Positions 37,601 to 40,215 of a stretch of 64,000 nucleotides of DNA are shown one piece after another; the stretch's first letter is position 1, and each line of letters opens with the position of its first letter. Location of the stretch: assembly GCA_023548195.1 (NCBI GenBank), contig JAJHZJ010000694.1, positions 1,612,001 through 1,676,000 of the forward strand, written 5' to 3'. The notes under the pieces were generated by a model, which searched no databases, had not been told where the DNA came from, and saw nothing but the letters and a program-made list of their open reading frames with translations. This DNA is from Bettongia penicillata ogilbyi (Eukaryota; Chordata; Mammalia; Diprotodontia; Potoroidae). The translations under genes and the position numbers were made by a program.

Positions 37601-40102
37601 TAGAACAGCTAAATATGGGATTCTCTTTTTAAAAAAATTCTCTTGTTGTCCATCCTTAAAAAGGGAAGCTTTACTTTTTGGCAAAGACTTTTGAATTGTG
37701 TGTCTTTCTCCATGAAATCTCACTTTTACCTACCAGTTTGAGTGAAGCTGAATTGCCTTTAAACATAGGCATCACTTTGATGCCAGGCAACTCAATTTCC
37801 CATAAGGCATACTTACCCTAAGTCCTCTAGGGCTCTCCACAGAGAGGGCGATCAAATAGAGTACGGACTTAAGTCTGAACAGAGATCTCAAATGGCTTCT
37901 GAGACCAGGAACAAATTTGTCTCTGTACTCTTGGTTTCATGAACGTGTGATCAAAAATCTGGTTAGACCTATCCATCATTAATCAGAGAACAGCAGGTCA
38001 GTGGGAATTTAGAAGAAAATGGAATGACTCCAAATAGAATGAATCTTGAAATACATCCTTAAATAAGATATGACTTGATCTTTTCCTTTATTTCCCCCCT
38101 CAGTGTCAGATTTAATGCCTGTGTTTCTAGTGATCATTCGGTTAATGGATGATCTCTAAATAGAATATATTCCTCTTTTACTCTAGCTCCTACAGCTGTC
38201 TTGATGCACATTTTTATGATGATGAAACGGTAACAGTGGTTCTTAAGGAAAATGAAGACCAAGAAGGCAAAGAAAGAGTCTTGGCTCAGTTACCGTTGTC
38301 TTTGGTGTATGCTAAGGGAGCCAATCCAGAGAAGGAGCTCAGTGGGACAATCTGTAAAAGGTATAGGGACATGGGTAATGTTATAGCTCTTAGCTGAGAA
38401 CTAAATGTGTTTTTTACAATGTAGAATGTAGACTCAGAATATACTTGATAAGTGGAGTGTAATATTGGTAACTAAAAAGCCAGGGAATCCCCATCTATTC
38501 TTCTACCTTCTGAAAAAGAGGAGAAATTATTAGAACAAGGTGAGATGTACTAGGGGAGGATGAAGTGATTTCCTCAAATTCTTATCCCAAGAGAGCCTTG
38601 GAACAGCATTACCACAGATTTAATGGAAGGTTAATTATTCTGCATTCCTTCCTCTAGAATCTACCTTTTGGAACAAAGAGGTCTTCTTTCAAAACGGGAT
38701 GCCAAGTACACAGTGGAATAGAGGGAACTCCCACTTACTACTCTATTCCTCTCTATGATTCTCACAAGCTATACCCACTAATCCTAGGGGGGCTATAAAA
38801 ACCATAGGTTGCTACCTTCAAAAGAAAGCTTGGACGACTAGTCCTGAGGAATTGGATTTTTCCTTTTAAAATTTATTAACTTATTCTCAAAGGGAATTAA
38901 AATGTAATTTTGTTAACTAAGTTAATATTATAGGTATTTTACCTGTTTGAAATTGCATCATTACAAAGGCTAAAACTAGGATAAATTGATATTGGAAATA
39001 GAGAATAGTGAAAAAACAAGAAAATATTAGGAGAGATTACAAAGGTCTTGGTGATTGTTTAATCAAAGATGATTTCCTAGGCTAACTTTTGATTAGCCAG
39101 GTCAGAGATCTGAATCCGAATACTCTGATGCTCGCTAATTGTTAGACCTTGAGCAAGCCCTTAGTATCCCTGGGCCTCAGTTTCCACATCTGTAAAATGA
39201 AGGGGTTGAACCAGATGAATTTTGAGGTCTTTTCCATCTCTAGATCTATGATCTTGTCCTAAAATTGCAGGATTTTTTCTTAGTTTCTCAAGAGAAGCAT
39301 GCTAGATGAATTTGGGCAGAAGTTGAAGGTGCAGGTTTAACTGTCCTCCTCTTTCTCCAGCAAATGAGGAAAAAACAATAATTCTGCTTATTATGTTTTT
39401 ACTCTACGTAGGCTAGATGAACAGAGTGATGTTATACCTTCACATACTGTCTTCCTGGAGAATCAGTGGAGAATACTGGAGAACATGAAAGCACAGTATG
39501 TTGCTGTGAATGGTTTTCGGAAGGTCTCTTGTGTAGTAAGTATTTAAATTTGAATAGGATTTTTAAAATTGATTATGGCATGTTACATGAATTCTTTGCT
39601 ATTTAGTTTTGTGTTCAGAGAGTACTAAGTTAAAACCCTGTCCTCTACATTTTTATAATCCACATGCTCCTTTTATATTAGAGGGCTAAAGTTAGTGATT
39701 TTGGTATAAATTGAGATAAATGAGTTATTTTCCTTTTTAAAAAGAACACTTTTCAGTTTCTGCTTCCATTTTACAATTGCTGAAAAAGTATATTTATTGA
39801 GATGCTCAAAGGTATTAATCTAAAATTTTTTAATACTTTAAAAATCTTTAAAACCAAATTCTTTCATATTTCTTTAGTTAAGCTCAAATCTCCGTCATGT
39901 TAGAGTATTTGAAATGGATGTAGAAGATGATGGGGAGGCAGAAGAGGAAGATGAAGAGGAGGAGGAGGAATCTTCATCCCATCTTGTTCCTGGTGAGCAG
40001 GAAGAATTAATTCAGTTAGCAGATAACCAAGAAAGTGTTATCAGTGGATCTACTGGTCTGGTGGATGCAGTGGAAGAACATGAATCTCACCTAGATTCAT
40101 AA
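904..40102 (+). CDS. ANAPC4: ANAPC4, anaphase-promoting complex subunit 4 (28 coding exons, spliced)
   Basis: Joining the 28 exons listed separately gives 2409 nt, i.e. 802 codons plus TAA, with every intron GT-AG and all phases matching. I recognise the product as APC4 from long conserved stretches such as GEKQLPQEIIF, MCEAWEEILMQMDSRLTKF, KGMASWKQKYEPLGLD and NLRHVRVFEMD. APC4 is a scaffold of the APC/C platform (with APC1 and APC5), the nuclear/cytoplasmic E3 ubiquitin ligase that drives anaphase and mitotic exit. In the known structure it is a WD40 beta-propeller interrupted by a long helical bundle. Here blades come from roughly residues 1-230 and from the C-terminal third, and the helices from about 240-500. 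The start at 904 is the first in-frame ATG after an in-frame stop at 865-867. The N-terminus is about 7 residues shorter than human. The C-terminal tail is acidic and lysine-free, unlike human. No internal stop or frameshift is seen, so the gene looks intact. Confidence 0.96.
1985..2345 (+). mobile_element. L2-type LINE 3' end
   Basis: Ends with the characteristic L2 tail pattern: a segment resembling 'gtaagct...gggact', then 'gtagctcagtg...' and a terminal 'cttaataaatgctt'. Preceded by a pyrimidine-rich part resembling the C-terminal ORF and 3' UTR. Located in intron 1. Confidence 0.6.
2700..3412 (+). mobile_element. Two adjacent L2-type LINE 3' ends
   Basis: 2705-2805 and about 2990-3412 both end in the L2 pattern 'tagtaggtgcttaataaatg' or a decayed form of it, in + orientation. 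The second also has the upstream region with 'agccagactggccttcctc'. Confidence 0.6.
3575..3745 (+). repeat. Unassigned dispersed repeat, copy 1
   Basis: Visibly homologous (roughly three quarters identical by eye) to 45160-45350 in the same orientation, sharing 'tttgataact' and 'catttaaaaaca' blocks. Resembles a short mammalian DNA-transposon-type repeat, but I cannot name the family. Confidence 0.5.
4482..4742 (+). mobile_element. L2-type LINE 3' end
   Basis: L2 tail signature in + orientation ('gaatgtgagtg', 'cacagtacctggcagatag', then 'gtaagcactt'). Lies about 110 bp upstream of exon 2. Confidence 0.6.
4850..4955 (+). CDS. ANAPC4: ANAPC4 exon 2
   Basis: Residues 37-71 plus one base. Acceptor TTTTTCAG, donor GTAATG. 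Encodes VLLHRLANFQRVWSLPPNEN and the first WD40-like blade segment (SLAWRPDGK). Confidence 0.93.
5056..6700. other. Intron 2 stretch, content unresolved
   Basis: No exon, no recognisable repeat with certainty. Between about 5380 and 6600 the sequence is less AT-biased and mRNA-like with short frames in both directions and an A-rich end near 6600-6620. It could be a decayed retrocopy or an old repeat; no protein family was recognised. Confidence 0.3.
6720..6900 (-). mobile_element. MIR/CORE-SINE-like element
   Basis: Antisense SINE signature: 'tcatagatgatggaactgag' followed by a decayed 'gtcacacaagtag' tRNA-derived part. Confidence 0.55.
6920..7445 (+). mobile_element. L2-type LINE 3' portion
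   Basis: Long + oriented L2 relic: 'ggccctatacaacctggccc' corresponds to the C-terminal ORF region, 'gatccagccagactgacc' to the following part, and it ends 'cagtaggcatctaataaata'. Confidence 0.7.
7600..7674 (+). repeat. (TG)n(AG)n microsatellite
   Basis: About 22 bases of alternating TG switch directly into an AG/ACAG-rich purine tract ending at about 7674. In intron 2. Confidence 0.9.
7680..9406. other. Intron 2 stretch, nothing firm
   Basis: AT-rich sequence with only a fragment of an L2-like antisense tail near 8600-8670. No coding potential recognised. Confidence 0.4.
9408..9670 (+). repeat. Perfect 133-bp tandem duplication
   Basis: 9408-9540 and 9541-9670 read identically over about 130 bp ('tagaattcttaactctgac' to 'ttactaagttgtttttt'). 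The second unit ends about 58 bp upstream of the exon 3 acceptor, so the duplicated DNA lies next to the likely branch-point zone. The lack of any mismatch implies a very recent event or an assembly artefact. Confidence 0.95.
9728..9860 (+). CDS. ANAPC4: ANAPC4 exon 3
   Basis: Completes codon 72 and runs to codon 116 (split). Acceptor CTTGTAG, donor GTAGGT. Encodes LADTKKIILCDVEKPESLHS and MHWMEVTEES, propeller strands. A perfect 133-bp tandem duplication ends about 58 bp before the acceptor. Confidence 0.93.
9870..11020. other. Intron 3, nothing firm
   Basis: AT-rich intronic sequence; I see no gene, RNA or clear repeat in it. Confidence 0.4.
11030..11104 (+). CDS. ANAPC4: ANAPC4 exon 4
   Basis: Residues 116-140 plus two bases. 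Acceptor TTCCTCTAG, donor GTAAGT. Encodes VLTSFYNAEDESNLLLPKLP. Confidence 0.93.
11229..11255 (+). CDS. ANAPC4: ANAPC4 exon 5 (27-nt microexon)
   Basis: Only 27 nt: completes codon 141 and encodes YSTTAKIF plus the first two bases of a serine codon. Acceptor TTCTTCAG, donor GTAAGA. It is required to match the conserved NYS.T.KIFSEE segment of APC4. Skipping would keep the frame. Confidence 0.88.
11344..11388 (+). CDS. ANAPC4: ANAPC4 exon 6
   Basis: 45 nt, residues 150-164 plus two bases, encoding EEKSDEIMKLLGDV. Acceptor TTTTAG, donor GTAAAT. Like exon 5 its length is a multiple of three. Confidence 0.92.
11785..11950 (+). mobile_element. MIR/CORE-SINE-like element
   Basis: Sense SINE pattern: 'cacttatctgtaaaaagtgg', 'gataatgatag', then 'aagtgcgttgtaaatctt' at the 3' end. 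Confidence 0.6.
12314..12398 (+). CDS. ANAPC4: ANAPC4 exon 7
   Basis: Residues 165-193, encoding LNALVLGGNSGFIEIYAYGM. Acceptor TTAATTAG, donor GTAAGT. Propeller strands with the conserved GFIE.YAYGM.KIA core. Confidence 0.93.
12487..12674 (+). repeat. Local duplication, copy 1 (188 bp)
   Basis: Begins 'tttctcatttctggtgattg' and ends 'gagcaggagctat'; it matches 13643-13829 with only a handful of substitutions and small indels. It starts about 90 bp after exon 7. Confidence 0.9.
13284..13394 (+). CDS. ANAPC4: ANAPC4 exon 8
   Basis: Residues 194-230, encoding SCLGLCLSSDLKSLSVITE and ending EISYFQ. Acceptor TTTTTCAG, donor GTAAGT. End of the N-terminal propeller portion. Confidence 0.93.
13500..13950 (-). 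mobile_element. MIR/CORE-SINE-like element split by an insertion
   Basis: 13500-13642 and 13830-13950 form one antisense SINE: 'aacttaacagatgagga'-type sequence stops at 13642, and its continuation 'ctgagtctcagagaaaagtg' with 'cccatagtcacacag' resumes after 13829. The intervening DNA is the second copy of the local duplication. Confidence 0.75.
13643..13829 (+). repeat. Local duplication, copy 2, inside a SINE
   Basis: Same orientation as 12487-12674, offset 1156 bp. Its boundaries coincide with the break in the antisense SINE, so this is the inserted copy and 12487-12674 the probable donor. Confidence 0.88.
14295..14400 (-). mobile_element. MIR/CORE-SINE-like or L2 tail fragment
   Basis: Contains 'atttgccaggcactgtatta' and 'agtgctttacaaatatctca', the antisense 3' part of a CORE-SINE. 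Confidence 0.55.
14750..15300. other. Intron 8, nothing firm
   Basis: AT-rich intron sequence; no gene or clear repeat. Confidence 0.4.
15307..15390 (+). CDS. ANAPC4: ANAPC4 exon 9
   Basis: Residues 231-258, LDTSLLSTYLPEVTRMARKF followed by THISTLLQ. Acceptor TTTACAG, donor GTATTT. Start of the helical insertion. Confidence 0.93.
16065..16151 (+). CDS. ANAPC4: ANAPC4 exon 10
   Basis: Residues 259-287, nearly identical to human in the stretch LSLTCMCEAWEEILMQMDSR. Acceptor ATCAATAG after a T-rich tract, donor GTATTA. Confidence 0.94.
16686..16750 (+). CDS. ANAPC4: ANAPC4 exon 11
   Basis: Residues 288-308 plus two bases, encoding EKNTTTSVQDEFMQLLLWGK. Acceptor ACTACTAG, donor GTAATT. Confidence 0.92.
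16897..16939 (+). CDS. ANAPC4: ANAPC4 exon 12
   Basis: 43 nt, residues 309-323 (LELQSLLMNQLTVK). Acceptor AATTTTAG, donor GTACAG. Confidence 0.92.
17080..17232 (-). mobile_element. MIR/CORE-SINE-like element
   Basis: Antisense tRNA-related SINE part: 'cagaggtcacagaggctatt', 'gacttgaatccaggtcatct', ending 'ccattatgccacactagct'. Confidence 0.65.
17324..17400 (+). CDS. ANAPC4: ANAPC4 exon 13
   Basis: Residues 324-348 plus two bases, encoding GLKKLGQSIESSYSSIQKLV then ISHLQ. Acceptor TTAATTAG, donor GTATGA. Helical bundle. Confidence 0.93.
18065..18165 (+). CDS. ANAPC4: ANAPC4 exon 14
   Basis: Residues 349-382 plus one base, encoding LYHLSELKGMASWKQKYEPL. Acceptor TTGGCAG, donor GTAGCC. One of the most conserved parts of the family. 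Confidence 0.94.
18242..18293 (+). CDS. ANAPC4: ANAPC4 exon 15
   Basis: 52 nt, residues 383-399 plus two bases, AITSVGSFILKANELL. Separated from exon 14 by a 76-bp intron. Acceptor TTCCATAG, donor GTAAGT. Confidence 0.93.
18895..19035 (+). mobile_element. MIR-like SINE, sense member of an inverted pair
   Basis: 'tactgtgagcaagtcattta' followed by 'taaaatgagtgaggttggat' is a sense SINE. Its 18997-19026 segment is complementary to 19091-19120. Confidence 0.65.
18997..19120. repeat. Inverted repeat (30-bp arms, 64-bp loop)
   Basis: 18997-19026 and 19091-19120 are reverse complements at 29 of 30 positions by hand comparison. In the pre-mRNA this would form a stem in intron 15. Confidence 0.85.
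19055..19200 (-). mobile_element. MIR-like SINE, antisense member of an inverted pair
   Basis: Antisense SINE: 'tcactcattttacagccgaa', 'gaggctgagagaggttgaat', 'gcccaagatcacataggtag'. It converges with the sense SINE immediately upstream. Confidence 0.7.
20354..20409 (+). CDS. ANAPC4: ANAPC4 exon 16
   Basis: 56 nt, residues 400-418 plus one base, encoding VIDSSMKNFKAFFRWLYV. Acceptor GTTTAG, donor GTAAGA. Confidence 0.93.
20690..20785. repeat. TA-rich low-complexity tract
   Basis: Imperfect (TATA)n/(ATAC)n sequence just downstream of exon 16 in intron 16. Confidence 0.7.
20870..22135 (+). mobile_element. L3/CR1-type LINE relic
   Basis: The sense strand near 21100-21140 translates to KPENYRPV, the NYRPVSL motif of CR1-clade reverse transcriptases. 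Near 21290-21310 it gives SSKAYDT, matching the FSKAFDT motif. The 3' part from about 21820 ('gagaagggatgatttgggga', then a Gly/Thr-rich UTR ending 'ttccaacgctgagattctg' near 22128) is the CR1/L3 3' end. Many stops and indels; inactive. A (TTTG)n run at 21211-21247 interrupts it. Confidence 0.75.
21211..21247 (+). repeat. (TTTG)n microsatellite
   Basis: T-run followed by about six TTTG units, within the L3/CR1 relic. Confidence 0.85.
22350..22478 (-). mobile_element. MIR/CORE-SINE-like element
   Basis: Antisense tRNA-derived part: 'cccatgctgtcatagtcagt', then 'cctgactccagtgcgggcat' and 'gccactataccccactgcct'. Confidence 0.65.
22632..22662 (+). pseudogene. Possible U2 snRNA 5'-end fragment
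   Basis: 'agccttttggctaaggatca' followed by 'gtgtagt' resembles the start of U2 snRNA (…GGCCUUUUGGCUAAGAUCAAGUGUAGU…) with a few changes. The match stops after about 30 nt, as in truncated U2 retrocopies. The core is a small hairpin, so chance similarity is possible. Confidence 0.35.
22910..23035 (+). mobile_element. MIR/CORE-SINE-like element
   Basis: Sense SINE relic: 'gggctaatcactgaaatgag', 'gtgaaatgaggaagttgaag', 'cagattatttctt...tcatccagca'. Confidence 0.5.
23652..23698 (+). CDS. ANAPC4: ANAPC4 exon 17
   Basis: 47 nt, residues 419-434, AMLRMSEDHVLPELNK. Acceptor TTTCCAG, donor GTAGTA. Confidence 0.93.
24155..24362 (+). mobile_element. RTE-type LINE 3' end
   Basis: A sense frame encodes CLCPTCGRAFQAPIGLVSHS followed by QIH. 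This is a classical Cys2His2 finger (Cys codons at 24231 and 24240, His codons at 24279 and 24291; spacing C-x2-C-x12-H-x3-H), which I recognise as the C-terminal end of marsupial RTE-type ORFs. It is followed by a 3' tail reading 'ggtcctcttcgagaacgaag' up to about 24360. The upstream part is too decayed to delimit. Retrotransposon remnant, not a host zinc-finger gene. Confidence 0.75.
24628..24705 (-). mobile_element. L2-type LINE 3' tail
   Basis: Antisense tail 'gtcagtaaacatctactaaa', 'atgccaaatcctgtgctgag'. Confidence 0.6.
25343..25612 (+). mobile_element. RTE-mobilised SINE, near full length
   Basis: Sense order: tRNA-like part with 'ctagctgtgtgatcttgggc', a body with 'cagatggctctggaggagaa' and 'agccctccctcactgaaaac', then the tail 'tgatggcatggtcttcctca'. 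The tail corresponds to the end of the RTE element at 24155-24362, supporting RTE-driven mobilisation. It is followed by a CA-rich simple repeat. Confidence 0.8.
25815..25962 (+). mobile_element. MIR/CORE-SINE-like element
   Basis: 'gtttgaatcccagtttagcc', 'cttgtgtgatcttggacaag' and 'aataagagatttagactaat' in sense order. Confidence 0.7.
25963..27768. other. Rest of intron 17, nothing firm
   Basis: T-rich sequence without a recognisable gene. Isolated fragments such as 'cagtcagcaaatatttatta' (near 27145) suggest a decayed antisense L2 tail. Confidence 0.4.
27769..27825 (+). CDS. ANAPC4: ANAPC4 exon 18
   Basis: 57 nt, residues 435-453, MTQKDITFVADFLTEHFNE. Phase 0 at both ends. Acceptor TTGGCAG, donor GTAGGA. 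Confidence 0.94.
27962..28106 (+). repeat. Local duplication, copy 1 (about 145 bp)
   Basis: 'gagccatttgattatcaagt' through 'ttctataatggaaaatgcat' recurs, diverged, at 29112-29256 in the same orientation. Lies between exons 18 and 19. Confidence 0.85.
28176..28232 (+). CDS. ANAPC4: ANAPC4 exon 19
   Basis: 57 nt, residues 454-472, APELYNRKGKYFNVERVGQ. Phase 0 at both ends. Acceptor TTCTCTAG, donor GTAAAA. Confidence 0.94.
28678..28771 (+). CDS. ANAPC4: ANAPC4 exon 20
   Basis: Residues 473-503 plus one base, beginning YLKDEDDDLVSPPN and continuing into WYDFLQNSTHLK. Acceptor TTTCTAG, donor GTATTT. Confidence 0.94.
29006..29111 (-). mobile_element. L2-type LINE 3' tail
   Basis: Antisense tail: 'gtcagtagccatttattaaa', 'tatgccagacaccatgctag', then 'caaggagctta', where it stops at the boundary of the duplicated block. 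Confidence 0.65.
29112..29256 (+). repeat. Local duplication, copy 2
   Basis: Diverged copy of 27962-28106, offset 1150 bp, same orientation, starting immediately after the L2 tail. Lies in intron 20, on the other side of exons 19 and 20 from its source. Confidence 0.83.
29297..29321 (+). repeat. C10 run followed by (CA)n
   Basis: About ten C residues then six CA units; low complexity. Confidence 0.8.
29380..29907 (-). mobile_element. L2/CR1-clade LINE fragment
   Basis: The purine-rich + strand ('ttgtgaagagctttaaaagc', 'gatcctacagacaatgaaaa', 'ggctatttcagttatctagc') parallels the - strand RT-end/3' UTR of the next element, so I read this as a separate, older antisense copy. No long frame survives. 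Confidence 0.55.
29908..31930 (-). mobile_element. L2/CR1-clade LINE, RT region to 3' end
   Basis: Read on the - strand from high to low coordinates it contains ordered reverse-transcriptase landmarks: a F..KI.AI segment (near 31700), LLDLSAAF (near 31170), a decayed GVPQGS..G and LLFSLYT (31030-30990), the catalytic-box region now YHFYAPKS (near 30930), ARNLGVILNPSLS (near 30680), LDYCNSLL (near 30520) and FKALHKPVPSYLS (near 30340). It ends at 29908 in the L2-type tail whose + strand reads 'tcagtcagtaaacattaagt'. Frameshifts and loss of the YADD aspartates show it is dead. Confidence 0.8.
31931..33090 (-). mobile_element. Second L2/CR1-clade LINE fragment
   Basis: The - strand encodes SGFRSHQQTEPALCKVTNDF (near 32930-32880), which is the ..GFR..HSTE.AL..VTND.L block of the same LINE clade. 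The decayed catalytic box NADDSQPYI follows near 32600. Because this repeats landmarks also present in the element below 31930, it is a second copy in the same orientation. The boundary between them is approximate. Confidence 0.7.
33440..33665 (+). mobile_element. Marsupial tRNA-derived SINE
   Basis: 'gagctagtttcaaagtcagg', 'aagacatgggttcatgttcc', 'cctgggcagtgacttagcct' and the tail 'ttcctcacctgggagttctc' followed by 'ccattgaaatcagagatcc'. The same composite tail occurs at 56695-56893. Confidence 0.7.
33993..34090 (+). CDS. ANAPC4: ANAPC4 exon 21
   Basis: Residues 504-536, encoding SPLLFPYYPEKSLHFVKRQM. Acceptor GTTTATAG, donor GTAAGT. The 5.2-kb intron before it holds the antisense LINE block. 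Confidence 0.94.
34110..34255 (-). mobile_element. L2/CR1-clade LINE fragment
   Basis: Purine-rich + strand pattern 'gagccagattatggaagtct' to 'gtgaggaaatggacc' matches the antisense 3' region of the LINE family seen at 29.4-31.9 kb. Confidence 0.5.
34588..34700 (+). mobile_element. MIR/CORE-SINE-like element, 5' part
   Basis: 'tttggaatcaaaagatttgg', 'gtttgagtccttggccctaa' and 'gtggcaatgaacggagaaat' are the 5' tRNA-related half of a sense SINE. Confidence 0.6.
34705..34960 (-). mobile_element. L2-type LINE 3' end
   Basis: Antisense tail starting 'ctcagtaaacatctttaaag', then 'gaagcttgacatctagtaga' and 'gcttcatggaaggagtag'. Confidence 0.55.
35459..35520 (+). CDS. ANAPC4: ANAPC4 exon 22
   Basis: Residues 537-556 plus two bases, DVIGKSVNQAVCIPLYKAAK. 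Acceptor TTTATAG, donor GTATTT. Confidence 0.93.
35599..35637 (+). CDS. ANAPC4: ANAPC4 exon 23
   Basis: 39 nt, in-frame length, encoding EDSTPRLFKLPF. The intron before it is only 78 bp. Acceptor TGTTTCAG, donor GTAAGC. Confidence 0.92.
35736..35837 (+). CDS. ANAPC4: ANAPC4 exon 24
   Basis: Residues 570-603 plus two bases, encoding LWNDKSSNLHYVLFTM and KIYILRRHTDI, beta strands of the C-terminal propeller half. Acceptor TTTTTCAG, donor GTTAGT (less usual). Confidence 0.93.
35930..36048 (+). mobile_element. MIR/CORE-SINE-like element
   Basis: Sense SINE with 'ccttgaacaaattacttcaa', 'catcatctgtaaaatgaaag' and 'actagataatctccca'. Confidence 0.7.
36215..36388 (-). mobile_element. MIR/CORE-SINE-like element
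   Basis: Antisense SINE: 'catttcatggatgagagaac', 'gtgacttgaccgtcatcaca', 'agagcctaggtttcctcggt'. Confidence 0.65.
36857..36931 (+). CDS. ANAPC4: ANAPC4 exon 25
   Basis: Residues 604-628 plus two bases, encoding SVSNGLLAVEFGSF and a divergent Asn-rich loop (LNTTNENFEN) where human has a basic segment. Acceptor CTCCAAG, donor GTATAT. Confidence 0.9.
36932..38186. other. Intron 25, nothing firm
   Basis: No gene, RNA or clear repeat recognised in this 1.25-kb intron. Confidence 0.4.
38187..38360 (+). CDS. ANAPC4: ANAPC4 exon 26
   Basis: 174 nt, residues 629-686 plus two bases, encoding SYSCLDAHFYDDETVTVVLK and LPLSLVY. The segment after SLVY is poorly conserved relative to human. Acceptor TACTCTAG, donor GTATAG. 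Confidence 0.92.
39080..39258 (+). mobile_element. MIR/CORE-SINE-like element
   Basis: Sense SINE: 'gaccttgagcaagcccttag', 'gggcctcagtttccacatct', 'gtaaaatgaaggggttgaac'. Confidence 0.75.
39412..39535 (+). CDS. ANAPC4: ANAPC4 exon 27
   Basis: Residues 687-728, encoding ENMKAQYVAVNGFRKVSCV at its end. Contains the last lysine of the protein (FRKVS). Acceptor CTACGTAG, donor GTAAGT. Confidence 0.93.
39878..40102 (+). CDS. ANAPC4: ANAPC4 exon 28 (terminal coding exon)
   Basis: Residues 729-802 and the TAA stop. It opens with the conserved LSSNLRHVRVFEMD and becomes a run of Glu/Asp at 744-759, then a Ser/Gln/Glu-rich tail ending HLDS where human ends ELDS. There is no lysine anywhere in the exon product, so the C-terminal SUMO consensus sites known in human APC4 have no counterpart. 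Confidence 0.95.
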   Translation, partial: LSSNLRHVRVFEMDVEDDGEAEEEDEEEEEESSSHLVPGEQEELIQLADNQESVISGSTGLVDAVEEHESHLDS

Positions 40103-40215
40103 TCTGGGCTGCAGTTATTTTGTATGTTCTCATGTTAGTAAAGAGGTGGATTAAGATTTTTTTAGAATACCAACTTTTCTTTGTACCAAAGAAATAAAGT
40201 GAATTATCTCATGAA
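40103..40215 (+). other. ANAPC4: ANAPC4 3' UTR (proximal form)
   Basis: Sequence from the stop codon to just past the first canonical AATAAA at 40193-40198; cleavage is expected 10-30 nt later. Further AATAAA hexamers at 41091-41096 and 44208-44213 could give longer forms, but nothing in the sequence shows they are used. Confidence 0.6.
40193..40198 (+). promoter_or_regulatory. ANAPC4: Polyadenylation signal AATAAA
   Basis: Canonical hexamer 91 bp after the ANAPC4 stop codon; the nearest and most likely signal. Confidence 0.65.
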
